A DNA stretch of 64,000 nucleotides, from contig SECN01000053.1 in assembly GCA_004173515.1 (NCBI GenBank), positions 1 through 64,000 of the forward strand, given 5' to 3'. Shown here piece by piece: positions 9,235 to 17,697 of this stretch. Below the pieces are notes generated by a model that saw only the letters and a list, made by a program, of their open reading frames with translations, ran no database searches and was not told where the DNA came from. This stretch comes from Myxococcaceae bacterium. GTDB taxonomy: Bacteria > Myxococcota > Myxococcia > Myxococcales > Myxococcaceae. The translations under genes were made by a program, and so were the position numbers. Within the stretch, counting starts at the first letter, position 1. Each line of letters starts with the position of its first letter.

Positions 9235-11370
9235 TCAGAAGCTGACGCCGTCCGTGGCGGGGGAGGGCACCGTCATCGCCAGCCGGGTCCGGGTGCCGTC
9301 CTTCTCGTAGAAGCGGTGGTACAGGTACAGGTCCGCGAGTACCTGCTTCACGTAGCCGCGCGTCTCCCGGTACGGGATGGACTCCACGAAGAGATCCAAC
9401 GGCAGCGTGCCCCGCTCCTGCGTCCAGCGCACCGCCGCCTTGGGCCCCGCGTTGTACGCCGCCGCCGCGAGCGCCGGATGGGCGAAGCGCTTCATCAGTT
9501 GCGACAGATACCACGCGCCGTAGCGGATGTTGCGCTCCGGGGCGAAGAGGTCCGCGGGCGCGGGCGCGGGCTCCGACATCTTCAGCGCGATCTCCGTCGC
9601 CGTGGGCGGGATGATCTGCATCAGCCCCCGAGCATCCGCCGCGCTCATGACCTCCGGACGGAACGCGCTCTCCCGTCGCATGATGGCCCACACCAGGAAC
9701 GGATCCAGCGCCTGCCGCGTGGACTCCGCCTCCACCGCCTGCGCGAAGGCGCGCGGGTAGAACGCGGCCAGCGCATCCGGGGCCTTCGCTCCGAACGCAC
9801 GGCCCCACAGGTAGCGCGCCGCCACGCTGTGCGCGTGGCCATACTCACCCAGTTGCAGCAGCGCGTGCGCGAACGGCAGGGCCTGGTCCGCTGAACGCAG
9901 GTCCGACACGCGCGACTGCACCTCGTCCGCCGCGTCGCGGAAGAGGCCCGCGCGCGTGAGGGCCACCGCCAGCTCCAGCTCCGGAGGCCGGGGCAGGGTG
10001 AGCTGCTTCGGCGGCTGCGGGAAGGCGGCCGGCGGCGTGCGCCCCAGCTCATGCAGCCGCTCCGATGCGAGCAGGGCGTAGAACGACGCGGGCGCGGCGC
10101 TGATGACCGCCTCGTAGGCCGGGCCGAGCACGCCAGGCTTCGCGCCGCCCAGCTCGTCCGCTCGCGCCATCCAGTAGCGGGCCTGCGGCGCGAGGCTCGT
10201 CTTCGGATACGCCGTCACCAGCTCGTCCAGGGCCTGCTTCGCCTTGGGATACTGCTCCAGCCGCAGGTGCGCCAGGGCGCGGAACCACATCGCCTCGTCG
10301 CGGCGGCGCGAACCCTTGTAGCGCTTCTCGTAGTCCGTGAAGGACTTCGCCGCGTCCTCGAAGCGGCCGCCCTGCATGTCCAGCCAGGCGGCGAAGAACG
10401 CGCCTTCCTCACCGGCGGCCTGGGACGGATACGCCTTGTCCAGCGCCGCCATCAGCCCGCGCGCCTTCGCGTTGTCATCCGAGCGCAGCGCCCGGCGCGC
10501 CACCACCAACGCGGCCTCCGCGGCGATGGCCGGCGGACCCTTGCGCGCCACCGCGAGCGCCTTCTCGGCCTCGTCCGGCTTGCCTCGCGCGAAGAGCACC
10601 TGGGCTCTCAGCAGCGCCACCTGCGCCTGCGCGGGTCCCCCCTTCACCAGCGACCGCTTCTCCGCCGTCTCCAACTCCTCGCCCGCCCGCGTCGCCGCGC
10701 CGGAGGAGAGAAACCCCCGCGCGCGCTGGAGGTGTTCGGGGAGGGTCAGCTTCACCGCGGGCTTCAGCGCGGCCAGCTTCTCCAGCGCCTCATCCGCGTA
10801 GGGGTGGGTGGGAAAGCGCAGCGCCACCGCCTTGAGGTCCGCCCGCAGGCCCGCCGCGTTGCCGGTGGCCGCGCGCGTCGTCGCCCTCTGGAAGAGCAGC
10901 TCCGCCGTGGGCTGCGCCGCCGCCGCCGACTCCAGCACGGGGGCCGCGTCCTTGGGCCGGTGGGCGTCCAGCAGGGCCTCTCCCAGCCGGGCGCGTGCGC
11001 GCACCGCCAGGGCCGGGGAGGCCTTCTCCAGCGCCTTCTCGAAGTCCCTGGCCGCCCCGTTGGGGTCGCCCGCGTAGAAGCGCGCCTGCCCCAGGTAGAA
11101 GGCGTGGAAGGCCTCCAGCGGCGGCGGGGCGGGGTGCCGGGCAAGCAGGTCGCGGGCCAGGGCCGCGTCTCCGTCGGAGAGGACCAGGGTGCCGGCGAGC
11201 AGGCCCAGCCGGCCCGCGTCAGGGCACTTCGCGGACTCGCAGGCGGTGAGTTCGGCCTGGGCGAGGGTGGCCGCGTCGGGCCGGTGCAGGCGGACGGCCT
11301 CCAGTGTCGCCGGGGACTGCCCCAACGCCACCCCCGTCACCCAACCCGCCACCCAGCCGGTCCAACTCAT
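9235..11370 (-). CDS. Soluble lytic murein transglycosylase (Slt70-like)
   Basis: A 711-residue exported enzyme that cleaves peptidoglycan to 1,6-anhydro-muropeptides in the periplasm. The N-terminus is a signal-like helix (MSWTGWVAGWVTGVALGQS). A long alpha-superhelical region of TPR-like repeats (about 30-520) matches the U/L doughnut of Slt70. The last 150 residues are the lysozyme-like SLT domain with the catalytic Glu in MRRESAFRPEV, the GLMQIIPPTA motif and AAYNAGP. The length is slightly above that of E. coli Slt70. It stands alone on its strand. Confidence 0.92.
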   Translation of the reverse strand: MSWTGWVAGWVTGVALGQSPATLEAVRLHRPDAATLAQAELTACESAKCPDAGRLGLLAGTLVLSDGDAALARDLLARHPAPPPLEAFHAFYLGQARFYAGDPNGAARDFEKALEKASPALAVRARARLGEALLDAHRPKDAAPVLESAAAAQPTAELLFQRATTRAATGNAAGLRADLKAVALRFPTHPYADEALEKLAALKPAVKLTLPEHLQRARGFLSSGAATRAGEELETAEKRSLVKGGPAQAQVALLRAQVLFARGKPDEAEKALAVARKGPPAIAAEAALVVARRALRSDDNAKARGLMAALDKAYPSQAAGEEGAFFAAWLDMQGGRFEDAAKSFTDYEKRYKGSRRRDEAMWFRALAHLRLEQYPKAKQALDELVTAYPKTSLAPQARYWMARADELGGAKPGVLGPAYEAVISAAPASFYALLASERLHELGRTPPAAFPQPPKQLTLPRPPELELAVALTRAGLFRDAADEVQSRVSDLRSADQALPFAHALLQLGEYGHAHSVAARYLWGRAFGAKAPDALAAFYPRAFAQAVEAESTRQALDPFLVWAIMRRESAFRPEVMSAADARGLMQIIPPTATEIALKMSEPAPAPADLFAPERNIRYGAWYLSQLMKRFAHPALAAAAYNAGPKAAVRWTQERGTLPLDLFVESIPYRETRGYVKQVLADLYLYHRFYEKDGTRTRLAMTVPSPATDGVSF

Positions 11371-11456
11371 GGAATCTTCCTTTCACATCGCGGCCTTGCG
11401 GCATCGGAACGAGAGGTTTGAAGTCGACATTCCCCAACAGGTGGGCGGGGGTCGGT

Positions 11457-11485
11457 TTGACAGTCGGCCCGACAAGTCCTAGATC
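11457..11485 (+). promoter_or_regulatory. Possible promoter for the small Cys-rich gene
   Basis: TTGACA at 11457-11462 is a perfect -35 box, and TAGATC at 11480-11485 is a weak -10 after 17 bases. A start near 11492 would give a leader of about 175 bases. The gap 11371-11667 holds no other gene I can support. Confidence 0.35.
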
Positions 11486-11667
11486 CCGCGCCCACAGGCT
11501 GGTCCCGCGGGGTTGTGGACCCGTTGCGCAAGCCGGTGGGAATCCTTACGTTGCGCCGCCGTTGAGCGCTACTCCGGACCGCCGTCGTGTCTTCAGGCGG
11601 ACCTGTCGTCGGTAGCACTGCTCGTTCACAGACCTCGGGGGGGGAAACAGCTCATAGGGGAGGCTCC

Positions 11668-11973
11668 ATGAAGCCGTGTCCATCCGATCTGCCGCAGACC
11701 ATCAATCCCGAAGCCGGCCCGAAGAGGGCAGGCGTCGAGACGCATCGCAACCTGAACTGCAACCACTACGACAACTGCCTCGATGAGGCCGTGCGTCGTG
11801 GGTGGCAGTCGTTCACGTGCATGAAGTGCCGACCTTGCCGGCCAGGGAAAACGGCTGGCGGCCCTGCGTTTCAGGGCATGGGATGCGTGGTGAAGAAGTT
11901 CCACAGCATCGCGTTCGCGTGGAGGTCCGACGTGACGTCGCCTCCGCACTGCGTTCGCGTGGCCGCCGGGTAG
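11668..11973 (+). CDS. Small Cys-rich protein, putative zinc-binding
   Basis: A 101-residue reading frame behind a strong AGGGGAGG site (11656-11663). The first 60 residues look like a short conserved deltaproteobacterial family: NCNHYDNCLDEAVRRGW, then SFTCMKC, which together give a CxHxxxC...CxxC set fit to bind zinc. The rest (from about residue 56) is less convincing. It is rich in Pro, Gly and Val, and runs into CVVKKFHSIAFAW without the usual short polar end. The real protein may therefore end sooner, or the frame may be disturbed near 11830. Its function is unknown. It faces the end of the CAP-domain gene. Confidence 0.6.
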   Translation: MKPCPSDLPQTINPEAGPKRAGVETHRNLNCNHYDNCLDEAVRRGWQSFTCMKCRPCRPGKTAGGPAFQGMGCVVKKFHSIAFAWRSDVTSPPHCVRVAAG

Positions 11974-12017
11974 CGCGTGCTGCCCGGCCATGGCTGCGTC
12001 TGGAGCGTGTCCACGAC

Positions 12018-13634
12018 TCAGGGGACCGCGGCGTAGATGACGGCCACCCAGTACTGGCCCTGGCCGAAGCGCTTGGAGTTGCCCTTCACCAGACCCACGC
12101 CCACGCGGGTGTTGGTGGCGGTGGCGAGGCTGCGTGACTCGGGGATGGCGCCAGGGTCTCCCACGACGAAGAAGTCCACCGACGCCGTGCCCGCGTCGGG
12201 CAGCACCGAGAAAACCCGCTCGTGCAGAGGGGACGGGTCGCCCGCGCCGGCCGACGGTTCGTCCTGTTCGAGCGAACGCCGCGCATGTTCCCGCGCCAGC
12301 CGCTCCAGCGCATCGCTGCGCACCAGCGGCGGCAGCTTGAGCGTGGCGCGGTGGCGGGACAGGGCCTCGTATGCGTCCGACAGCGGATCCGTGGAGGCCG
12401 CCGCGGTCGGCGATGCCGCGGTGAAGACCTCCGTGACGATGGCCTGGTCGCGCCCGTCCACCTTCTGGAAGGCCACGCCCACGCCCATGAAGCGGAACGC
12501 GGGGTCCATCAGGTTCTTGCGGTGGCCGGGGCTGTGCTCGATGCCGAAGTGCGCCGCGAGCGGGCCCGCCGCCAGGCCCAGGTTCTCCCCGGCGCGGATG
12601 TATCGCGTGCCCTCCGGGAGCCTGCGCGTGAGCGTGGATCCGTCCGGCGCGACGTGGGCGAAGAAGCCTTCGGCGGCCATGCGCGTGCTGTAGCGCAGCG
12701 CTACGTCCTCCAGCGTCGGATCCGGCGCCAGCTCCGTCAGGTGGTGCGCGCGGCGCAGGGCGTTGATGCGCTCGTAGAGGGCGTCGCGGGCCTCGGCCAG
12801 GGTGGTGGGCTCTCGCGTCGCCTCGCGCTCGCCCCGCGCCGAGCGCGTGCCCACCTGCACGAGGAACAGCGAGGCCACTTCCGGTCCCGCGTCGCCCTGG
12901 CCCACCACCTCCACGGTGTACGCGCCGGGGCGGGTGAAGGGCAGCCGGGCGCAGAAGCCGGAGGTCCCCGTGGGGGCGCGCGACAGGGGGACGCCTTCCA
13001 CCTCGCCATCCGGCCGGGTGATGAAGACCTCGGGGCTTCGCAGCGGCGACACCAGCTTGCCGCAGACCATGCGCTCCGTCTTCGCAGAGGGAAGTGCGCG
13101 GGGGAAGGGGAGGACCTCCGCCTTGCGGTCCGCGAGCAGCAGCACCAGCGCAGCCCGTTCTGCCTGGAAGGCCACGCCCACGCCGTAGTGGCTGGCGCGC
13201 TCGCTGTTGAAGTCCGCGCGGGCGAGGAAGGTCTCGATGGCGTGCGCGTGCACCCAGGCGCGGATGACCAGGGCGCGGGGCGACGGATCCGCGGCGCCGG
13301 ACTCACTGACGGCCTCGGTCAGGGTGAGCAGGTCGGGGGCGCCGGTCGTGAACTCGCTCAGCGCTTCGCGCGCGAGCCGACGGGCCGCGGTCTCCAGGCC
13401 CTTGTCGCTGAGCGGTGCGCGCCGGCCCACGCGTTCGAACTCGCGCGCGACGTGCATGCGCGCCCGGGCTTCCTGGGAGGAGGGCGTCTCCGCCGCGACG
13501 GAGGGGGTGATGGCCACGGCGCCCGGGTCGGTGGGCGTGACGGAGGCCACCTTCGCGGGCGATGGCTCGGCGGCGGAGGTGGCCCGGGGGCCCCACGCCA
13601 TGGCGAGCAGCACGCCCAGGAGCGCGGCCCTCAT
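12018..13634 (-). CDS. Secreted CAP/SCP-domain protein
   Basis: A 538-residue exported protein. It starts with a signal peptide (MRAALLGVLLAMAWGPRATSAAE). A long N-terminal region of unknown fold follows, then a CAP (SCP/PR-1, YkwD-like) domain around 270-400 with INALRRAHHLTELAPDPTLE, the HV (GFFAHVAPDG) and GENLG motifs and the HSPGHRKNLMDP helix. A second, weaker CAP-like half follows (YEALSRHRATLKLPPLV). CAP proteins in bacteria are surface or periplasmic with few known activities. The ATG overlaps the stop of the DciA-like gene upstream as ATGA (13631-13634), so the two are translated together. Why a replication factor and a secreted protein share an operon is unclear. Confidence 0.82.
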   Translation of the reverse strand: MRAALLGVLLAMAWGPRATSAAEPSPAKVASVTPTDPGAVAITPSVAAETPSSQEARARMHVAREFERVGRRAPLSDKGLETAARRLAREALSEFTTGAPDLLTLTEAVSESGAADPSPRALVIRAWVHAHAIETFLARADFNSERASHYGVGVAFQAERAALVLLLADRKAEVLPFPRALPSAKTERMVCGKLVSPLRSPEVFITRPDGEVEGVPLSRAPTGTSGFCARLPFTRPGAYTVEVVGQGDAGPEVASLFLVQVGTRSARGEREATREPTTLAEARDALYERINALRRAHHLTELAPDPTLEDVALRYSTRMAAEGFFAHVAPDGSTLTRRLPEGTRYIRAGENLGLAAGPLAAHFGIEHSPGHRKNLMDPAFRFMGVGVAFQKVDGRDQAIVTEVFTAASPTAAASTDPLSDAYEALSRHRATLKLPPLVRSDALERLAREHARRSLEQDEPSAGAGDPSPLHERVFSVLPDAGTASVDFFVVGDPGAIPESRSLATATNTRVGVGLVKGNSKRFGQGQYWVAVIYAAVP

Positions 13635-13930
13635 CGGGACTCCAACTGGAAGGTGAGGGCCGTCACGGTGCCCGGGCCCAGCTTCTCGTTGAGCCGCTCG
13701 CAGAGGGACGGGGCCTGACGGGTGAGGGCCTGGGCCCACTCGGCGTTCTCCACGGAGATGACGAGCGTCTTGCCCTCCAGGTGGTGCGGGCGGCTGTGGC
13801 GCGCGGTGTTCTCCCCGGCCGCGGCCACCCACAGCGGCATCAGCGACATCCCTCGGCCCGACTCTCCGGCGAGGCGCGCCAGCACTTTGGGAAGCAGGCT
13901 CTCCAGGGTCTTGGGCTCGCTGCGCGCCAT
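13631..13930 (-). CDS. DciA-like DUF721 protein
   Basis: A 99-residue protein of the DUF721 family. DciA, its studied member, loads the replicative helicase DnaB in the many bacteria without DnaC. The recognisable parts are the N-terminal helix (LESLLPKVLARLAGESG), the central WVAAAGENTARHSRPHHLEGKT-like KH-type core and VISVENAEWAQALTRQAP. The length is usual for short family members. It lies directly upstream of, and overlaps, the CAP gene, and is divergent from the lipoprotein gene at 14118. Confidence 0.8.
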   Translation of the reverse strand: MARSEPKTLESLLPKVLARLAGESGRGMSLMPLWVAAAGENTARHSRPHHLEGKTLVISVENAEWAQALTRQAPSLCERLNEKLGPGTVTALTFQLESR

Positions 13931-14117
13931 CGTCGGGCGATTCTGGGACCCCGGGCGCCGGATTCCAACCGACACTTGCCTGCCCGCCCGTCTGATTCTT
14001 CCCCGGCCGGGCCTCCCACGGTGTTTCCGGATGTGCGCTTGGGATGAGCGGCGGGTCGCGTCACGGACGGTCCCCCTGTAAGGTCCGCTCAAGGCCGGTC
14101 CCCCTCGGAGTTCCTTC

Positions 14118-16700
14118 ATGCGTCCAGTCCCCCTGACGGTCCGGTCCCCCGGCCTCGTGCTCGCTTTGCTTTGGGCATGCGCCATGGGCTGCGCGATGGA
14201 CGACTCGAGCGCGCCCTTCATCCAGGGCGAAGGCCCGGATGCCGCGTGCACGGTGGATCAGGACTGCGCGGACGCGTCCCTGTTCTTCTGCAACACCGCC
14301 CTGTCGCGCTGCGAGGCCGCCTGCCGCGCCGACGAGGATTGTTCGGTGAAGCGCCGGGGGCAACAGCACGCGATCCTCGCCTGTGAGTCCCAGTCGCTGG
14401 GCTGCCGCTGTGACGCGAACCGCTGTGTCCCCGCCCTCTGTACCGGGGACGAGGCCTGTGAGGCGGGCGAGGTGTGTCGTGATGGCACCTGCGGCCCCGC
14501 CCTGGCGGAGACCGTCGCCGCCTCCTGCCGCGTGGTGCCGGAGCGCGTCGTCGCGCCCGTGGGCACCTCCGTCCGCTTCGAGGCGTGGGTGTCCGATGTG
14601 GATGGGAAGGCCGTCGTCCTGCCCCGGGGCATCACCTGGAAGGCCGTGGCCGCGGGGGTGACGGGCGATGGCACCGGGGCCCGCGCCACCTTCACGCTGG
14701 CCTCGCCCGGCGCGGAGGCCGAAGCCGTGGAGGCCCGGGTGGGGTCGGCCACGTGCCGCGCGCGCGTCACCGTGTTGGCTCCCCATGTGGCCTCGGAGGA
14801 ACTGCGGGTGCTGGTGACGGACGCGCTCACGGGGCGCCCCGTCGAAGGAGCGTCGGTGCTGGTGTCGGACACGCTGGGACAGACGCTGGCCCGCGAGTCG
14901 ACGGACGCGGTGGGCGTGGCCCGGGTCGCCGCGCGGGGCGAGGTGGGCGTGTCCGTGTTCCACGAGGACTTTGGCTACCTCACGCTGGCCCACTACGACA
15001 CGAAGGGTTCGCGCGATCTGCGCCTGCCCCTGCGCCGCAATCCCACGGACCGCGAAGGTGGGGTGCGCATCCTGTTCAACAACTTCGCCCCCGTGGGGCC
15101 CGGTGGCGCGCTCACCCTGGGGCTGACGGGCCTGTCGGTGCCGGGGCTCGCGTCGGAAGCGGCGCCCGGTCAGGTGGTGGGGCCCGAGCGGCCGGTGAAC
15201 CTGCGGCTGGGGGACGCGACGCGCCAGTTCCTGGTGCCAGACAACACCTGGGTGTTCGGCCTGGGCGTCTTGGAGCAGCCCGACATCATCGCGCCGGGAA
15301 TCGCTGGCGTCTGTGATTCCCGGCTGCAGGACGTGACGAATCCCGAGGAGGCCCTGCGCGCGGGGGCCTGTGGCACGCGCTCGGCCTGGGCCCTCACCGC
15401 GCAGGTTCCGCCGGGCGGACTTCCGGCGGGGACGATGGATCCGGGGACGGATCCGCTGCTGCTCCTGGCGCGCGCGCTGCCGCAGTCGGGGCGGTTCTCC
15501 TCTTCTCTCGTGCGCGACGTTCAGTTCCCGCTGCGGCCCCCGGGCGGGGGAGACGCGATGCGCCTCCCGTTGGTGACCCATGATTTCCGGCAGGTGCCGC
15601 TGGGCTTCCCCTTCGTGGTGCGCCTGCCCGCGCTTCCCCCGTTTCGCGACGGCTATCCGGAGCGCGCCCTGGTGCTGGGCACGGTGGCCGTCCCCGGCCG
15701 GGGCCTGGTGCCACTGGGCCTGGGGGCCGCCGTCAACACCAGCCCGTCGGATCCGCTCACGGACACCCAGCCGGGCCTGCTGACCCCGGGCTTCGTGCGC
15801 GTGCGCATGGCCCCGGCGCACCACGGCCTGGAGGGGCAGCCCTACCGGTTGCTCGCGCTCGCGTCGTCGGGAGCGCTGATGGGGGAGCTGTCCGCGGGCA
15901 CCGGCACCAGCGCCGTGTTCGCGCCCCTGGAGGCGCCCCGCTTCGATCCGGAGGGCGCGCAGCCGGTGACCTTCTCCGAGTCCTTCCTCTCCGTCCCGGA
16001 AGGGTCGCGCTACAACCCGGACCTCCTGCCGTGGCACGGCCTGCTGCCGCGCGAGTGGCGCCTGGACGCCACGGTGCCGCTGGCCACCGTCGTGCGCGCG
16101 AGCTTCACCAACATGGCAGGCCGCCGCTGGACCGTGGTGATGGATGGCCGCCGCGCGGTGTCCGGCGTGCGCCTGCCCGTGCCGCCGTCGGGCTTCGAGG
16201 ACCGCACCTTCCAGGGCGACACGGAGGGCTCGCGCGCCTCGCTGTCGGTGGAGGCCCTGCGCGTGACGACGGCCGAGGGCATGTCGCTCGGCGCGCTGGC
16301 GCTGGCGGAGTCCGGGGGCCTGGCGCCGGAGGACCTGGCGGAAGCCACCCGCTCCGTGTCCACGCTGCACCAGGGCCGGCCCCAGGTGCTGTGGGTGGAT
16401 CCGGTGGAGGGGGGCTCGCTGGCGCGCGGTGCCACCGTGCGGCTGAAGGTGGACGGCTTCCACGTGGGCCCCGGGCTCACCGACGACGGGGGCGTGGTGC
16501 TCTCCGTGCGCGGTGGCGGCCTGGGCTGTGACGGCCTGCTGCTGTCGAGCGACCGGGCCACGCGCTCGGGCGAGGTGTCGCTCACCCTGCCCACGACGTG
16601 CTCGGGCGCGGAGGTGGTGCTCGCAGCGTCCCTGGTGGATGGCCTGCACCTGCCGCTGCGTCCGGCCGTCACCGCCGTGCGCACCGTGCGGGTGCCCTGA
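14118..16700 (+). CDS. Large Cys-rich surface lipoprotein
   Basis: An 860-residue lipoprotein. The signal peptide ends in AMGC (lipobox, Cys about 25), so it should be lipidated, probably in the outer membrane. Residues 40-140 hold many cysteines in DxDC-type spacings (CTVDQDC, CRADEDC, CTGDEACEAGEVC), a pattern common in myxobacterial envelope proteins. A beta-sandwich region (about 140-225) and a carboxypeptidase-regulatory-like domain (about 232-290, LVTDALTGRPVEGASVLV) follow. The remainder is long and mostly beta with no recognised family, ending in an Ig-like segment. The ATG at 14118 has CGGAG seven bases upstream. It is probably a surface or adhesion component, which is an inference from the architecture. 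Confidence 0.85.
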   Translation: MRPVPLTVRSPGLVLALLWACAMGCAMDDSSAPFIQGEGPDAACTVDQDCADASLFFCNTALSRCEAACRADEDCSVKRRGQQHAILACESQSLGCRCDANRCVPALCTGDEACEAGEVCRDGTCGPALAETVAASCRVVPERVVAPVGTSVRFEAWVSDVDGKAVVLPRGITWKAVAAGVTGDGTGARATFTLASPGAEAEAVEARVGSATCRARVTVLAPHVASEELRVLVTDALTGRPVEGASVLVSDTLGQTLARESTDAVGVARVAARGEVGVSVFHEDFGYLTLAHYDTKGSRDLRLPLRRNPTDREGGVRILFNNFAPVGPGGALTLGLTGLSVPGLASEAAPGQVVGPERPVNLRLGDATRQFLVPDNTWVFGLGVLEQPDIIAPGIAGVCDSRLQDVTNPEEALRAGACGTRSAWALTAQVPPGGLPAGTMDPGTDPLLLLARALPQSGRFSSSLVRDVQFPLRPPGGGDAMRLPLVTHDFRQVPLGFPFVVRLPALPPFRDGYPERALVLGTVAVPGRGLVPLGLGAAVNTSPSDPLTDTQPGLLTPGFVRVRMAPAHHGLEGQPYRLLALASSGALMGELSAGTGTSAVFAPLEAPRFDPEGAQPVTFSESFLSVPEGSRYNPDLLPWHGLLPREWRLDATVPLATVVRASFTNMAGRRWTVVMDGRRAVSGVRLPVPPSGFEDRTFQGDTEGSRASLSVEALRVTTAEGMSLGALALAESGGLAPEDLAEATRSVSTLHQGRPQVLWVDPVEGGSLARGATVRLKVDGFHVGPGLTDDGGVVLSVRGGGLGCDGLLLSSDRATRSGEVSLTLPTTCSGAEVVLAASLVDGLHLPLRPAVTAVRTVRVP

Positions 16701-16754
16701 CGTACCGGGGTGTCAGTGCTTCTACGACCTGGGAAGGCACCTGCGCCGGCTGTG

Positions 16755-16772
16755 AATTCGCTTTCACGAATT
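16755..16772. promoter_or_regulatory. Palindromic site upstream of the diguanylate cyclase
   Basis: AATTCG at 16755-16760 and CGAATT at 16767-16772 form a perfect inverted repeat with a six-base spacer. It is centred about 35 bases before the ATG at 16798, a usual place for an operator. The bound protein is unknown. Confidence 0.35.
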
Positions 16773-16797
16773 GCGCGGTGATACGTTTGCCGACGCC

Positions 16798-17676
16798 ATG
16801 GGCCAGAAGGAGACGGTCGTCACCGTCATCTCGAAGATCTCCGAGCGCCCCGTCAACCTGGACGCGGCGCTGGTGGTCATCTACGGCCTGGACCTGGGAC
16901 GTAAGTTCGATCTGACGCGCGAGGAGACCCTCATCGGTCGCTCGTCCAAGGCGGACATCCAGATTGATCAGGAGGCGGTGAGCCGCAACCACGCGCGGAT
17001 CACCAACACCACGAAGGGCGTGCGCATCGAGGACCTGGGCTCCACCAACGGTACGTTCGTCAACGACGACGTGGCGGCGGGAGGCCGGTCGCTGCAGAAC
17101 GGCGACCTGGTGAAGATCGGCCGCACCATCTTCAAGTTCATCGCGGGCGGCAACATCGAGGCGGCGTACCACGACGAGATCTACCGGCTGACCACGATGG
17201 ACGGCCTGACGCAGATCTACAACCGCCGCTACTTCGACGAGCAGTTGGACCGGGAGATCTCCCGCAGCCGCCGCTACGAGCGCACGCTGTCGCTGGTGAT
17301 GCTGGACCTGGATCACTTCAAGGAGGTCAACGACACCTTCGGCCACCTCGCGGGCGACTCGGTGCTCAAGCAACTGGCGTCCACGGTGCGCACGCGGATC
17401 CGCCGCGAGGACGTCTTCGCGCGCTACGGCGGCGAGGAGTTCGCGCTGCTGCTGCCCGAAATCTCCCTGGGCGGCGCGCGGCAGCTCGCGGAGAAGGTGC
17501 GCAAGCTGGTGGAGCGGCAGCGCTTCGAGTTCGACAAGCAGGTCGTCCCCGTCACGCTGTCGGTGGGCGTGGCCACGCTGGAGCCGCACCACCGTGAGCC
17601 CGCGGAGCTGGTGCGCGCGGCGGACGAGCGGCTCTACGAGGCCAAGACCCAGGGGCGCAACCGCGTCTGCGGCTGA
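16798..17676 (+). CDS. FHA-GGDEF diguanylate cyclase
   Basis: A 292-residue cytoplasmic protein that should make cyclic di-GMP from GTP. An FHA domain (about 25-118) has the phosphothreonine-binding signature GRSS, SRNHA and GSTNGT. The GGDEF domain (about 130-290) has its active site as GGEEF (211-215) and an intact product-inhibition site RRED (202-205) exactly five residues before it, so it is predicted active and feedback-controlled. The FHA domain suggests control by a Ser/Thr kinase, of which myxobacteria have many. I use the ATG at 16798, and a TTG at 16771 is in frame but unlikely. The gene converges on the acyltransferase gene. Confidence 0.92.
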   Translation: MGQKETVVTVISKISERPVNLDAALVVIYGLDLGRKFDLTREETLIGRSSKADIQIDQEAVSRNHARITNTTKGVRIEDLGSTNGTFVNDDVAAGGRSLQNGDLVKIGRTIFKFIAGGNIEAAYHDEIYRLTTMDGLTQIYNRRYFDEQLDREISRSRRYERTLSLVMLDLDHFKEVNDTFGHLAGDSVLKQLASTVRTRIRREDVFARYGGEEFALLLPEISLGGARQLAEKVRKLVERQRFEFDKQVVPVTLSVGVATLEPHHREPAELVRAADERLYEAKTQGRNRVCG

Positions 17677-17697
17677 GCCCCCGTCGTACAGGTTTCT

